DNA of 64,000 nt, taken from Macrothele yani. Its lineage: Eukaryota > Arthropoda > Arachnida > Araneae > Macrothelidae. Positions within the stretch are counted from its first letter, which is position 1; each line of letters opens with the position of its first letter. The notes under the pieces are model-generated. The model saw only the letters and a program-made list of their open reading frames with translations, was not told the DNA's origin and ran no database searches. The stretch covers positions 225,869,331 through 225,933,330 of the forward strand of contig CM077034.1 in assembly GCA_039090855.1 (NCBI GenBank), written 5' to 3'. This document shows positions 52,433 through 64,000 of this stretch, piece by piece. The position numbers and the translations under genes are program-made.

Positions 52433-53038
52433 TACCTCTTCAAAAATTTAGAAATGCCACCTTTGGTTAAGTTTCCACCAATTTTTCTTCTAATTTCTTC
52501 ATAACCGAAGCCTTGTTCACTTAATAGTACTCTTTTACATCGCTTTCTGGGTGACCAGTCAACTCTTTGCACCACTTCTTTAATTTTATTACGTTTTACA
52601 AGCTCACTAAATGAAAGAACACAAATAAAAAGAAACCAACCAACTTGATAGCAATCACATAACACACTGACAAATGTCCTCCTCTCAGCTCCAATACATA
52701 ACATCACTAGCTGAATCCTACTGAGACCTGATTGGCTCATTGCCAAAACAAGATGACAACTGATTGGCTCTCTAAACACTCATAGTCATTGGCTACATTC
52801 AAATAAAGGAAAGCTACTTCATATCAACCTAAGCAAGTTGTGCTTCCTTTTTCTGGTTATTTAGCTATAACTTTTCACAGAATACAGATAATTGAATAAA
52901 CTTTGTTGCATTACATTCTTGATGAAATTATCTTTCAATTCGATACACAATTTTACAGTATTACTCCAAAAAATGAGCCATAGAACCTCAAAAATACACT
53001 TTTCCCAACAGGTTTAAACAATTTTGGCCACTACTGTA

Positions 53039-53500
53039 GGTAACTGTCGGCAAAAAGGATAATGAAGCAGTACCGGATGCTGACATAACACCCCATATCA
53101 TCTGACTAGGCGGATGTCTCACTGTGCTAACGGCGTATTTTTCATCAAACCTTTTGCCTTTTGGTCGTCGAACCTGTGCTTCACAAGATTCAAATTGATG
53201 CACATTGATTAATTGGAAAAAATAACTTGGCTTCAATCTTCAGCAGTCCACGATTGCTGACGCTTTGCAAACTGGAGCCTCTTCTTTTTCATGGCAGAGG
53301 TTAGTCTAGGTTTATGTGCAGGTTTAAAAGACTTTAATCCAAAATCTTTGCTAAGATGTTGGGAAACAGTGCTGATACTAATATCAGAACCTTTTGAATA
53401 TAGAAAGGCCTTGATTTTCTTGCACAAACTCCTTGGAGAACACATAACTATTCGCCTTATGGTGTTGTCATCACCCGTGGTTGTTTTCCTTGCCAGCCAG
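53039..53500 (-). pseudogene. Tc1-like transposase E, middle part
   Basis: Minus strand from the minisatellite border: KTTTGDDNTIRRIVMCSPRS, ISTVSQHLSKDFGLKSFKPA (second HTH), SAMKKKRLQFAKRQQSWTAE, then after a shift the first catalytic region (INLNLVK.. damaged) and RFDEKYAVSTVRHPPSQMIW, ASGTASLSFLPTVTY up to the TA of element C. The C-terminal part is at 48190-48668. The N-terminus is lost in the 61-bp minisatellite. Confidence 0.82.
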
Positions 53501-55365
53501 GAGGCATGAAGCAGATAGTGAATCATTGTCATCACCTGTGGTTGTTTTCCTTGCCAGCCAGGAGGCATGAAAAACAGCTAGTGAATCACTGTCATCACCT
53601 GTGGTTGTTTTCCTTACCAGCCAGGAGGCACGAAGCAGCTAGTAAATCATTGTTATCACCTGTGGTTGTTTTCCTTGCCAGCCAGGAAGGCATGAAGCAG
53701 CTAGTGAATCATTTTCATCACCTGTGGTTGTTTTCCTTGCCAGCCAGGAGGCATAAAGCAGCTAGTGAAACATTGTCATCACCTGTGGTTGTTTTTCTGG
53801 CCAGCTAGGAGGCATGATGCAGCTAGTGAATCATTGTCATCACCTGTGGCTTGTTTTCCTTGCCAGCCAGGAGGCATGAAGCAGCTAGTGAATCATTGTC
53901 ATCACCTGTGGTTGTTTTCCTTGCCAGCCAGGAGGCATGAAGCAGCTAGTGAATCACTGTCATCACCTGTTGTTGCTTTCTTTGCCAGCCAGGAGGCATG
54001 AAGCAGCTAGTGAATCATTGTCATCACCTGCAGTTGTTTTCCTGGCCAGCCAGGAGGCATGAAGCAGCTAATGAATCATTGTCAGCACCTGTGGTTGTTT
54101 TTCTGGCTAGCCAGGAGGCATGAAGCAGCTAGTGAATCATTGTCATCACCTGTGGTTGTTTTCCCTGCCAGCAAGGAGGCATGAAGCAGCTAGTGAATCA
54201 TTATCTTCACCTGTGGTTGTTTTCCTTGCCAGCCAGGCAGCATGAAGCAGCTGGTGAATCATTGTCTTCATCTGTGGTTATTTTCCTTGCCAGCTAGGAG
54301 GCTGAAGCAGCTAGTGAATCATTGGCATCACCTGTGGTTGTTTTCCTTGCCAGCAAGGAGGCATGAAGCAGATAGTGAATCATTGTCATCACCTGTGGTT
54401 GTTTTCTTTGCCAGCCAGGAGGCTGAAGCAGCTAGTGAATCATTGTCATCACCTGTGGTTGTTTTCCTTGCCAGCCAGGCAGCATGAAGCAGCTGGTGAA
54501 TCATTGTCTTCACCTGTGGTTATTTTCCTTGCCAGCTAGGAGGCTGAAGCAGCTAGTGAATCATTGGCATCACCTGTGGTTGTTTACCTTGCCAGCAAGG
54601 AGGCATGAAGCAGCTAGTGAATCATTGTCATCACCTGTGGTTGTTTTCCTTGCCAGCAAGGAGGCATGAAGCAGCTAGTGAATCATTGGCATCACCTGTG
54701 GTTGTTTTCCTTGCCAGCCAGGAGGCTGAAGCAGCTAGTGAATCATTGTCATCACCTGTGGTTGTTTTCCTTGCCAGCCAGGAAGCTGAAGCAGCTAGTG
54801 AATCATTGTCATCACCTGTGGTTGTTTTCCTTGCCAGCCAGGAGGCATGAAGCAGCTAGTGAATCATTGTCATCACCTGTGGTTGTTTTCCTTGCCAGCC
54901 AGGAGGCATGAAGCAGCTAGTGAATCATTGTCATCACCTTTGGTTGTTTTTCTGGCCAGCCAGGAGGCATGATGCAGCTAGTGAATCATTGTCATCACCT
55001 GTGGTTGTTTTTCTGGCTAGCCAGGAGGCATGAAGCAGCTAGTGAATCATTGTCATCACCTGTGGTTGTTTTCCTTGCCAGCCAGGAGGCATGAAGCAGC
55101 TAGTGAATCATTGTCATCACCTGTGGTTGTTTTCCTTGCCAGCCAGGAGGCATGAAGCAGCTAGTGAATCATTGTCATCACCTGTGGTTGTTTTCCTTGC
55201 CAGCCAGGAGGCATGAAGCAGCTAGTAAATCATTGTCATCACCTGTGGTTGTTTTTCTGGCCAGCCAGTAGGCATGATGCAGCTAGTGAATCATTGTCAT
55301 CACCTGTGGTTGTTTTTCTGGCTAGCCAGGAGGCATGAAGCAGCTAGTGAATCATTGTGCGCTCA
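53466..55365. repeat. 61-bp minisatellite, about 31 units
   Basis: Unit CATTGTCATCACCTGTGGTT.GTTTTCCTTGCCAGCCAGGA.GGCATGAAGCAGCTAGTGAAT, 61 bp; a 59-bp variant lacks two bases in GGCATGAAG. Its minus-strand reading contains ARKTTTGDDN, continuous at 53466-53500 with the Tc1-E transposase, so the unit appears to have been copied from that gene. Confidence 0.93.
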
Positions 55366-55799
55366 GTCACAGAGGAGATAACATGTTTCGTGAAGTACAG
55401 TAGTGGCCAAAATTGTGGAAACCTTTTGGAAAAAGTGTATTTTTGAGGTTTGATGGCTCATAACACCCTTTATTTTGGAGTAATATCATAAAATTATATA
55501 ACAATGGAAAGATAATTTCATCAAGAATGTAAAGCATCAAAGTTTGTTCAATTATATGTATTCTGTGAAAAGTGTTAGCCAAATAACCAGAAAAAGGAAG
55601 CACAACTTGCTTAGGTTGATATGAAGTAGCTTTCCTTTATTTGAATGTAGCCAAGGAGCATGAGTGTTTAGAGAGACAATCAGGTGTTATCTTGTTTTTG
55701 CAAGGAGCCAATCAGGTCACAGTAGGATTCAGCTATTGATGTCTTGTATTGGAGCTGAGAGGAGGACACTTGTCAGTGTGTTGTGTGATTGCTATTAAG

Positions 55800-55803
<4 letters not shown>

Positions 55804-55849
<46 letters not shown>
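55804..55849. repeat. (GT)n microsatellite
   Basis: About 22 uninterrupted GT units inside the 5' leader of Tc1 element D. Confidence 0.95.
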
Positions 55850-55854
<5 letters not shown>

Positions 55855-55859
55855 TTTAG

Positions 55860-56530
55860 TGAACTTGTAAAAGGCAATAAAATTAAAGAAGTGGACAAAG
55901 AGTTGACTGGTCACCCAGAAAGTGATGTAAAAAGAGTACTATGAAGTGAGCAAGGCTTCAGTTATGAAGAAATTAGAAGAAAAATTGGTGGAAACTTAAC
56001 CAAAGGTGGCATTTCTAAATTTTTGAAGAGGTATAAGGAGACTCAGTCACTACAAAACCAGACTGGTAAAGGCAGGAAAAGGTGCACAACAGCAAGTGAT
56101 GATAGAATCATTAAGCGACTGTGCCTAGGTGACAGAAGAAATTTATCTGGGTGTATACAAGATGAAATGGCGCAACACAATGTGAAGTTGAGTGCAAGGA
56201 CTGTTTGGTGCAAACTGCAGGAATTTGGTCCAAAAGCTAGAATTCCAGGGAAAAAAAAAAACATTTTTATCTCTCAAACAAAAGTTGAAAAGATTAAACC
56301 GGGCTAAAACCCATGTTAACTGGACTGCGGAAAATGGGACAGTGTTATTTGGGGTGACGAGACTAAAATCTCCCTGTTTGGTAGTGATGGCATAAAATAC
56401 GTAAGGAGAAGAAACGGAGAAGATTTGCATCCTGCTTACATTACATGTACCGTGAAACACCCAGTTAGTGTTATGATATGGGGTTGTATGACATCAAAAG
56501 ATGTAGGCAGAATTTGCATGTTTAAAATTT
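55860..56530 (+). pseudogene. Tc1-like transposase D, N-terminal two thirds
   Basis: Plus-strand frames: KIKEVDKELTGHPESDVKRV, then SEQGFSYEEIRRKIGGNLTK (HTH), KETQSLQNQTGKGRKRCTTA, RTVWCKLQEFGPKARIPGKK, then after frame breaks NRAKTHVNWTAENGTVLFGV (first catalytic region; the Asp of the usual SDE is not visible in frame) and HPVSVMIWGCMTSKDVGRIC. Truncated before the second catalytic Asp. Confidence 0.85.
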
Positions 56531-56984
56531 TATACACCACATTAACCCTGAATGTGTCTTCAGCACTCTTAAATCAATAATCCAATGTTTAAAAGTGTGT
56601 CAAAGATGTGCTCTGTACCGCTAATGTCACAGCAGAGGACCAAACTGAAAAGATCTCTTCTGTTCCTTCTACCTTCTGCTTGCAGTATTTTTCTTTCTCA
56701 CTGCCTTTCCTTTATTGGCAGTGGACCTTATTGAAAAATTTTATTTTCTTAATCCTCTTTCAGGCTCCTAATGTCGCAAGCCCTCAAAAGTATTGCTTAA
56801 CCATGCTTAAAATTATAGTTATACCACTCTACATTTATAATTTAAAATACAAAACACAAGATAACAGAATGTACCTCTTTCAAAATACAGTGCACCCTTG
56901 ATTAATGAGCTGTTTGATTAACACTGCAACACACACTGAAATTGCAGCATGCTATAACTTGATTCTGCCTGCATGAGTTTGAAA
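56531..56984. other. no gene recognised; possible pogo/Tigger-like terminus
   Basis: Mostly AT-rich. CAGTGCACCCTTGATTAATG at 56889-56908, followed by TTTGATTAACAC, resembles termini of pogo/Tigger elements in general layout, but I see no partner end. Confidence 0.3.
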
Positions 56985-59900
56985 ACGAATTCTCAGAAAG
57001 AAAAGTAATGCCGAAAATTAATAAGTGTCAAGCATTATGTGAGTGAGCAAGCAGCAGTCAGCTAGGAAATAATCGTGAAACTTTGGAATGGGAATGATAC
57101 GCGAAAGTCATTCACTTGAATTCCCAATAAAAGCAATGTCAAAAATTAATAAGTGTCATCAACCATTATGTGAGTGAGCAATCAGCAGTCAGCTAAGAAA
57201 TAATGGTGAAAGTTCGGAATGGGAATGATATGCGAATGCCATTCATTTGAATCCCCAATAAGAAAAGTAATGTCGAGAATCAATAAGTGTCAACTGTTGT
57301 GTGAGTGAGCAATCAGCAGTCAGCTAGGAAATAATGGTGGAACTTAAGAATGAGAATGATATGTGAATGCCATTCATTTGAATCCCCAATAAGAAAAGTA
57401 ATGCCGAGAATCAATAAGTGTCAACCGTTGTGTGAGTGAGCAATCAGCAGTCAGCTAGGAAATCATGGTGAAACTTAAGAATGGGAATGATACGTGAATG
57501 CCATTCATTTGAATTCCCAATAAGAAAAGTAATGTGGAGAATTAATAAGTGTCAACCATTATATGAGTGAGCAATCAGCAGTCAGCTAGGAAATAATGGT
57601 GAAAGTTGTGAATGGGAATGATACGCGAATGCCATTAATCTGAATCCCCAATAAGAAAAGTAATGTCGAGAATCAATAAGTGTCAACTGTTGTGTGAGTG
57701 AGCAATCAGCAGTCAGCTAGGAAATAGTGGTGAAACTTAAGAATGGGAATTATACATTAATGCCATTCATTTGAATTCCCAATAAGCAAAGTAATGTTGA
57801 GAATTAATAAGTGTCATCAACTGTTATGTGAGTGAGCAATCAGCAGTCAGCTAGGAAATAATGGTGAAAGTTTGGAATGGGAATGATACGTGAATGCCAT
57901 TCATTTGAATTCCCAATAAGAAAAGCAATGTCGAGAATCAAGAAGTGTCAACCATTATATGAGTGAGCAATCAGCAGTCAGCTAGGAAATAATGGTGGAA
58001 CTTAACAATGAGAATGATATGTGAATGCCATTCATTTGAATCCCCAATAAGAAAAGTAATGCCGAGAATCAATAAGTGTCAACCGTTGTGTGAGTGAGCA
58101 ATCAGCAGTCAGTTAGGAAATCATGGGGAAACTTAAGCATGGGAATGATATGTGAATGCCATTCATTTGAATTCCCAATAAGAAAAGTAATGTGGAGAAT
58201 TAATAAGTGTCAACCATTATGTGAGTGAGCAATCAGCAGTCAGCTAGGAAATAATGGTGAAACTTTGGAATGGGAATGATACGCGAATGCCATTCATCTG
58301 AATCCCCAATAAGAAAAGTAATGTCGAGAATCAATAAGTGTCAACTGTTGTGTGAGTGAGGAATCAGCAGTCAGCAAGGAAATAGTGGTGAAACTTAAGA
58401 ATGGGAATAATACATTAATGCCATTCATTTGAATTCCCAATAAGCAAAGTAATGTTGAGAATTAATAAGTGTCATCAACCGTTATGTGAGTGAGCAATCA
58501 GCAGTCAGCTAAGAAATAATCGTGAAACTTTGGAATGGGAATGATACGCGAAAGTAATTCACTTGAATTCAAAATAAAAGCAATGTCAAAAATTAATAAG
58601 TGTCATCAACCATTATGTGAGTGAGCAATCAGCAGTCAGCTAAGAAATAATCGTGAAACTTTGGAATGGGAATGATACGTGAAAGTCATTCACTTGAATT
58701 CCCAATAAAAGCAATGTCAAAAATTAATAAGTGTCATCAACCATTATGTGAGTGAGCAATCAGCAGTCAGCTAAGAAGTAATGGTGAAAGTTCGGAATGG
58801 GAATGATACGCGAATGCCATTCATTTGAATCCCCAATAAGAAAAGTAATGCCGAGAATCAATAAGTGTCAACCGTTGTGTGAGTGAGCAATCAGCAGTCA
58901 GCTAGGAAATCATGGTGAAACTTAAGAATGGGAATGATATGTGAATGCCATTCATTTGAATCCCCAATAAGAAAAGTAATGCCGAGAATTAATAAGTGTC
59001 AACCATTATGTGAGTGAGCAATCAGCAGTCAGCTAGGAAATAATGGTGAAACTTTGGAATGGGAATGATACGCGAATGCCATTCATCTGAATCACCAATA
59101 AGAAAGGTAATGTGGAGAATTAATAAGTGTCAACCATTATGTGAGTGAGCAATCAGCAGTCAGCTAGGAAATAATGGTGAAACTTTGGAATGGGAATGAT
59201 ACGCGAATGCCATTCATCTGAATCCCCAATAAGAAAGGTAATGTCGAGAATCAATAAGTGTCAACTGTTCTGTGAGTGAGCAATCAGCAGTCAGCTAGGA
59301 AATAATGGTGAAACTTAAGAATGGGAATAATACATTAATGCCATTCATTTGAATTCCCAATAAGCAAAGTAATGTTGAGAATTAGTAAGTGTCATCAACC
59401 GTTATGTGAGTGAGCAATCAGCAAGGAAATAATGGTGAAAGTTTGGAATGGGAATGATACGCGAATGCCATTCATTTGAATCCCCAATAAGAAAAGTAAT
59501 GTCGAGAATCAATAAGTGTCAACCGTTGTGTGAGTGAGCAATCAGCAGTCAGCTAGGAAATCATGGTGAAACTTTGGAATGAGAATGATACGCAAATGCC
59601 ATTCATTTGAATTCCCAATAAGAAAAGCAATGTCGAGAATCAATAAGTGTCAACCGTAATGTGAGTGAGCAATCGGCAGTCAGCTAGGAAATAATGGTGA
59701 AACTTTGGAATGGGAATGATACGCGAAAGTCATTCACTTGAATTCCCAATAAAAGCAATGTGAAAAATTAATAAGTGTCATCAACCATTATGTGAGTGAG
59801 CAATCAGCAGTCAGCTAAGAAATAATGGTGAAACTTAAGAATGGGAATAATACGTGAATGCCATTCATTTGAATTCCCAATAAGAAAAGTAATGTCGGGA

Positions 59901-61980
59901 ATTAATAAGTGTCATCAACCGTTATGTGAGTGAGCAATCAGCAAGGAAATAATGGTGAAAGTTTGGAATGGGAATGATACGCGAATGCCATTCATTTGAA
60001 TCCCCAATAAGAAAAGTAATGTCAAGAATCAATAAGTGTCAACCGTTGTGTGAGTGAGCAATCAGCAGTCAGCTAGGAAATCATGGTGAAACTTTGGAAT
60101 GAGAATGATACGCAAATGCCATTCATTTGAATTACCAATAAGAAAAGCAATGTCAAGAATTAATAAGTGTCATCAACCGTTATGTGAGTGAGCAATCAGC
60201 AGTCAGCTAAGAAATAATCGTGAAACTTTGGAATGGGAATGATACGCGAAAGTCATTCACTTGAATTCCCAATAAAAGCAATGTCAAAAATTAATAAGTG
60301 TCATCAACCATTATGTGAGTGAGCAATCAGCAGTCAGCTAAGAAGTAATGGTGAAAGTTCGGAATGGGAATGATACGCGAATGCCATTCATTTGAATCCC
60401 CAATAAGAAAAGTAATGCCGAGAATCAATAAGTGTCAACCGTTGTGTGAGTGAGCAATCAGCAGTCAGCTAGGAAATCATGGTGAAACTTAAGAATAGGA
60501 ATGATACGTGAATGCCATTCATTTGAATTCCCAATAAGAAAAGTAATGTGGAGAATTAATAAGTGTCAACCATTATGTGAGTGAGCAATCAGCAGTCAGC
60601 TAGGAAAATATGGTGAAAGTTGTGAATGGGAATGATACGCGAATGCCATTCATCTGAATCCCCAATAAGAAAAGAAACGTCGAGAATCAATAAGTGTCAA
60701 CTGTTGTGTGAGTGAGCAATCAGCAGTCAGCTAGGAAATAGTGGTGAAACTTAAGAATGGGAATAATACATTAATGCCATTCATTTGAATTCCCAATAAG
60801 CAAAGTAATGTTGAGAATTAATAAGTGTCATCAACTGTTATGTGACTGAGCAATCAGCAGTCAGCTAGGAAATAATGGTGAAAGTTTGGAATGGGAATGA
60901 TACGTGAATGCCATTCATTTGAATTCCCAATAAGAAAAGCAATGTCGAGAATCAAGAAGTGTCAACCATTATATGAGTGAGCAATCAGCAGTCAGCTAGG
61001 AAATAATGGTGGAACTTAAGAATGAGAATGATATGTGAATGCCATTCATTTGAATCCCCAATAAGAAAAGTAATGCCGAGAATCAATAAGTGTCAACCGT
61101 TGTGTGAGTGAGCAATCAGCAGTCAGCTAGGAAATCATGGTGAAACTTAAGAATGGGAATGATACGTGAATGCCATTCATTTGAATTCCCAATAAGAAAA
61201 GTAATGTGGAGAATTAATAAGTGTCATCAACCATTATGTAGGTGAGCAATCAGCAGTCAGCTAGGAAATAATGGTGAAAGTTTGGAATGGGAATGATACG
61301 TGAATGTCATTCATTTGAATTCCCAATAAGAAAAGTAATGCCGAGAATCAATAAGTGTCAACCGTTGTGTGAGTGAGCAATCAGCAGTCAGCTAGGAAAT
61401 AATGGTGAAACTTTGGAATGAGAATGATACGCGAATGCCATTCATTTCAATTCCCAATAAGAAAAGCAATGTCGAGAATCAATAAGTGTCAACCGTAATG
61501 TGAGTGAGCAATCGGCAGTCAGCTAGGAAATAATGGTGAAACTTTGGAATGGGAATGATACGCGAATGCCATTCATTTGAATCCCCAAGAAGAAAAGTAA
61601 AGTCGAGAATCAATAAGTGTCAACTGTTGTGTGAGTGAGCAATCAGCAGTCAGCTAGGAAATAGTAGTGAAACTTAAGAATGGGAATAATACGTGAATGC
61701 CATTCATTTGAATTCCCAATAAGAAAAGTAATGTCGGGAATTAATAAGTGTCATTAACCGTTATGTGAGTGAGCAATCAGCAAGGCAATAATGGTGAAAG
61801 TTTGGAATGGGAATGATACGCGAATGCCATTCATTTGAATCCCCAATAAGAAAAGTAATGTCGAGAATCAATAAGTGTCAACCGTTATGTGAGTGAGCAA
61901 TCAGCAGTCAGCTAGGAAATAATGGTGAAACTTTGGAATGGGAATGATACGTGAACGCCATTCATTTGAATTCCCAATAA
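56985..61980. repeat. ~131-bp satellite, about 38 units
   Basis: GAGTGAGCAATCAGCAGTCA recurs every 131 bp, or 134 bp in units with GTCATCAACC. Internal words are GAATGCCATTCATTTGAAT and CCCAATAAGAAAAGTAATG. Variants (TTTGGAATG/TTAAGAATG, TACGCG/TACATT) recur in blocks, and some units lack CAGTCAGCT. More diverged among units than the other arrays. Confidence 0.95.
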
Positions 61981-62070
61981 CAGGGTTCGTACTCTTTTTG
62001 GGGGAAAAAATTCAAGGACTTTCCAGGCCTTTTCCAGGCCATATACAAAAAATTCCAGGATGATTACTAC
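61981..62070. repeat. hAT-like terminus and short interspersed repeat
   Basis: CAGGGTTCGTACTC directly at the satellite border, followed by TTCAAGGACTTTCCAGGCCT and TTCCAGG repeats. hAT elements often begin CAGGGTTCG-like; no second terminus is seen before 64000. Confidence 0.45.
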
Positions 62071-64000
62071 GCTTTACAGTATCATGCTCAAATTAGTTTT
62101 TAAAAGCAATTTCAGTTTTAAGTAATAAAAATGATGAAAGATGCAAATGGATTAGGGATGATAGGGGGGAAGGGAATAGAACTGTCCATAATTAGCATGT
62201 TCTCGTTGCGCTAGGCGCTTAAGCACTGCTGAATTCAGTCAGACCCCCAATGGTCAAATGATTGAAATGTGCTGATGTTCACGGAATGAAATGGTTGATC
62301 AGCTATGATAACCGCATAAAAGTTCGAAGGGGGGCGATTTCTTTTTTACGTTATGCAACATTCTACATTACTCCAGTATTCATCTTGTCATCATCAACAA
62401 TAGCAATGTAACTACCACTTACGATCGCGGATATCGGCCAACTGAAAATCTGCCATACAACTAAGGGATACAACACACAGGTATCATGTTACAGTGTATT
62501 GTAATTGAAAAAAAAAAAAGATTTCAGAAATTAAAATCGAAAAAAAAAAAATTTCAGAAATTAATATCATCAAGTCATGGTGTTTCAAAAATCCGCTTTC
62601 CTTTATAATGTTTAAAAACATGTAATGTTTTTTCTTTTTTACCTGTCGTGTATAATAAAATGGGTTGATTTTTTTATGGAATCAGACGTCCATATGTCCA
62701 ATTGTCTTCGTCTGAGTTCACACGTTAGCTACTGTGTACAAGTAGACATATTTTTTCAGCTCAAAAATATGTAGTTTTGTATGTATTCACAGTATAACTC
62801 ATTCCGTATTCCCACAGAACAAAATTCAGCAGATACAAATGAAGAACATCAAGACCCACCCAACACCATGTTTCCGATTGTCTGCTGTTTATATTCAAGA
62901 AATGCGAATATGGATCAATGGTGAATGCAGCAACTATGGTTTTTATTTATTACCAAGAAAAAAAAAGGAGCCTGAAAGCTGTAAAGCTGAAACGGATATT
63001 TCTCCCCCTCCCGAAAACATTCCGATTAAGTTCAAACAGCAGGAGCACGCGTCCACGCACACTCAACCTCTGGAATGTCCTGATGGAACGGGTTCTTTTC
63101 ATTTGGCACATCGCCATAAATCACCAGCTGCAGCTCACTGAAGTGTCTTCCTCCTTCACCCTAACTATAGGAGAAAACGCAAAAAAAAAAATGCTGCCCA
63201 ATTTTCGACAAAATGACCAAATTTACGTCATAACGTTGCAATTTACTAAAATACGTTTATCTGCTGAATTTCGCCTAAATCCATTGAAAACTTTTTAATT
63301 AGATTTTTTATTAAAACAGTAACTCAGACATCTGAATAAAAATGTATGTTTGTAATTAAAATAGAGTCCATATCATCACAGAAACAAAATTTAAGGATCA
63401 CTCTGTTTAAATAAACCATGGCATCTAAAAAAAAATAATTTGCTTGCTTTTCCCGTAATTTATAATTGCAGTTTCTTTTTTTGAATCCGATTTTGCAACG
63501 GAAGATTTTTTTTTTTTTTTTTTTTTTTGCATCTGCTAAAGTTTCAAACGGAATTCGGCGAAATTTGCACTAGAACTTTATTGTGATGTATTTTAACCAC
63601 TGTAAAAATTTTACTGTGTTATTTTCAAAATTCCGGAAAATGGATTTCTGAAAATATCTCTTAGTCCTTTTGAGCCGTGGAAGTGATAAACAGGTGTTTG
63701 CTTTCTTCCCAACCAAGGGCTTCGGATCAGCGCTCCCAGCTGTCAATCAACCGTTGCTATGGTAACACCCTTTCTGCTCAAGGCTCACTGTCTAAAGAGG
63801 CACACATAATAAAAATTTCCAATGCTAACTTTTTAAGTTTTAAACCGATTCAAATGGAATTTTGGGAGTGATCTTCTGTAATCCAATTATAGTAAATGTA
63901 AAAATTTCAGCCACTTTTGTGAAAAATTCGCAAAGATAGTTTTCTTATTTTTTATCATAAGTAGCCGAAGTCTCTTGAGGGGTGGGCCGGAAGCAAGCGT
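62071..64000. other. no gene recognised; AT-rich sequence
   Basis: A/T homopolymers occur at about 62510, 62540, 63180 and 63506-63528. 62508-62573 is a two-copy duplication (GATTTCAGAAATTAAAATC / AATTTCAGAAATTAATATC). Open frames at 62839-63141 and 62918-63298 overlap in different frames and show no family motif; I do not call them genes. If the p24-family gene extends past the window, this is intron. Confidence 0.45.

Larger units (their letters stand above)
50972..52630 (-). pseudogene. Tc1-like transposase C, split by a mariner, catalytic Glu to Lys
   Basis: Minus strand. N-terminal part right of the mariner (about 52630-52435): SELVKRNKIKEVV, SEQGFGYEEIRRKIGGNLTK HTH, ending SKFLKRY. 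It continues left of the mariner with KETQSLQNQTGKGRKRCTTA (51742 down), second HTH RIQEEIAQHNVKLSARTVWR, then frame loss. From 51364 the catalytic domain: HPFSVMIWGCMRSKG, second Asp in FIFQQDSAPCHVAAVWKKWF, and SPDLNPIKNLW with Lys (51023-51025) at the Glu position. Sister copy D at 55398 shows the uninterrupted sequence. Confidence 0.88.
48671..53036 (-). mobile_element. Tc1-like element C, itself carrying two nested insertions
   Basis: The left terminus CAGAAATGGCCAAAATAGTG (after TA 48669-48670) matches the complement of the right terminus CAGTAGTGGCCAAAATTGTT (ending 53036, TA after). The left terminus is interrupted at 48707 by the foldback element and resumes at 50639 (TTGTATTTTTGAGGTTTGAT). 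A mariner derivative lies at 51745-52432. Without them the element is about 1.75 kb. Confidence 0.85.
55398..56530 (+). mobile_element. Tc1-like element D, 3'-truncated sister of C
   Basis: The left terminus CAGTAGTGGCCAAAATTGTG after TA (55396-55397). Homologous to C from here to about 56530, where similarity ends at TTTAAAATTTTATACACC. A GT repeat is inserted at about 55804-55849. Confidence 0.87.

Noticed and set aside
597..61980. CRISPR arrays
   Set aside because: The tandem arrays have no unique spacers between short repeats; whole units are repeated, and the DNA is clearly eukaryotic.
62839..63298. Overlapping 100- and 126-codon frames as exons
   Set aside because: Two frames are open over the same span, no clear splice sites or motif, and no similarity to p24 proteins on the minus strand.

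Overview
The window is eukaryotic nuclear DNA from an animal. It has spliced-gene signals, poly-A-tailed SINE-like repeats with RNA polymerase III boxes, Tc1 and mariner DNA transposons with TA target duplications, an RTE-type non-LTR retrotransposon, and many satellite arrays. The Tc1 and RTE protein types are those common in arthropods. A chelicerate such as a spider or mite would fit, but I cannot fix the species. I see only one host-gene piece: at 44647-44768 on the minus strand there is the last coding exon of a p24-family cargo receptor (TMED10/p23 type). If its remaining exons lie beyond 64000, its last intron is at least 19 kb long and is filled by the repeats of the right-hand third.

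Layout. 1-595: diverged SINE. 597-5050: 15 units of a 297-bp satellite that grew from the 3' end of a Tc1-like transposase gene, whose remainder continues to 5587 and is broken by two SINEs. 5814-10366: RTE tail, two Tc1 elements (6389-7597 and 8627-10167) and SINEs. 11401-14561: RTE copy inside a 41-bp inverted repeat, a tRNA-like module and a transposase remnant. 14562-19667: element with inverted ends carrying 19 units of a 240-bp satellite. 19945-23030: Tc1 and mariner remnants and a tandem tRNA-like repeat. 23042-25400: mariner fragment and a 33-bp minisatellite. 25480-30764: RTE with an internal duplication, two Tc1 copies, and a second mariner inverted relative to the first. 30907-38900: Tc1 element split by a 6.8-kb insertion, a tandem array of a tRNA-Thr-like repeat (300-bp units, then 251-bp units). 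38948-43897: two TTAA-flanked inverted-repeat elements, the second holding 15 units of a ~168-bp satellite with CRE-like sites. 44955-48175: ~145-bp satellite with a nuclear-receptor DR1-like motif. 48190-56530: a nest of Tc1, Tc1, foldback and mariner insertions plus a 61-bp minisatellite. 56985-61980: ~131-bp satellite ending at a hAT-like terminus. 61981-64000: AT-rich, no gene recognised.

The unifying pattern is that several satellite arrays are physically continuous with a transposon (coding sequence, interior of an inverted-repeat element, or a retroposed tRNA-like module), and at least two have a whole number of units. All transposases and reverse transcriptases seen are broken or truncated. 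One Tc1 transposase (8876-9907) differs from an open frame by only one visible stop codon.
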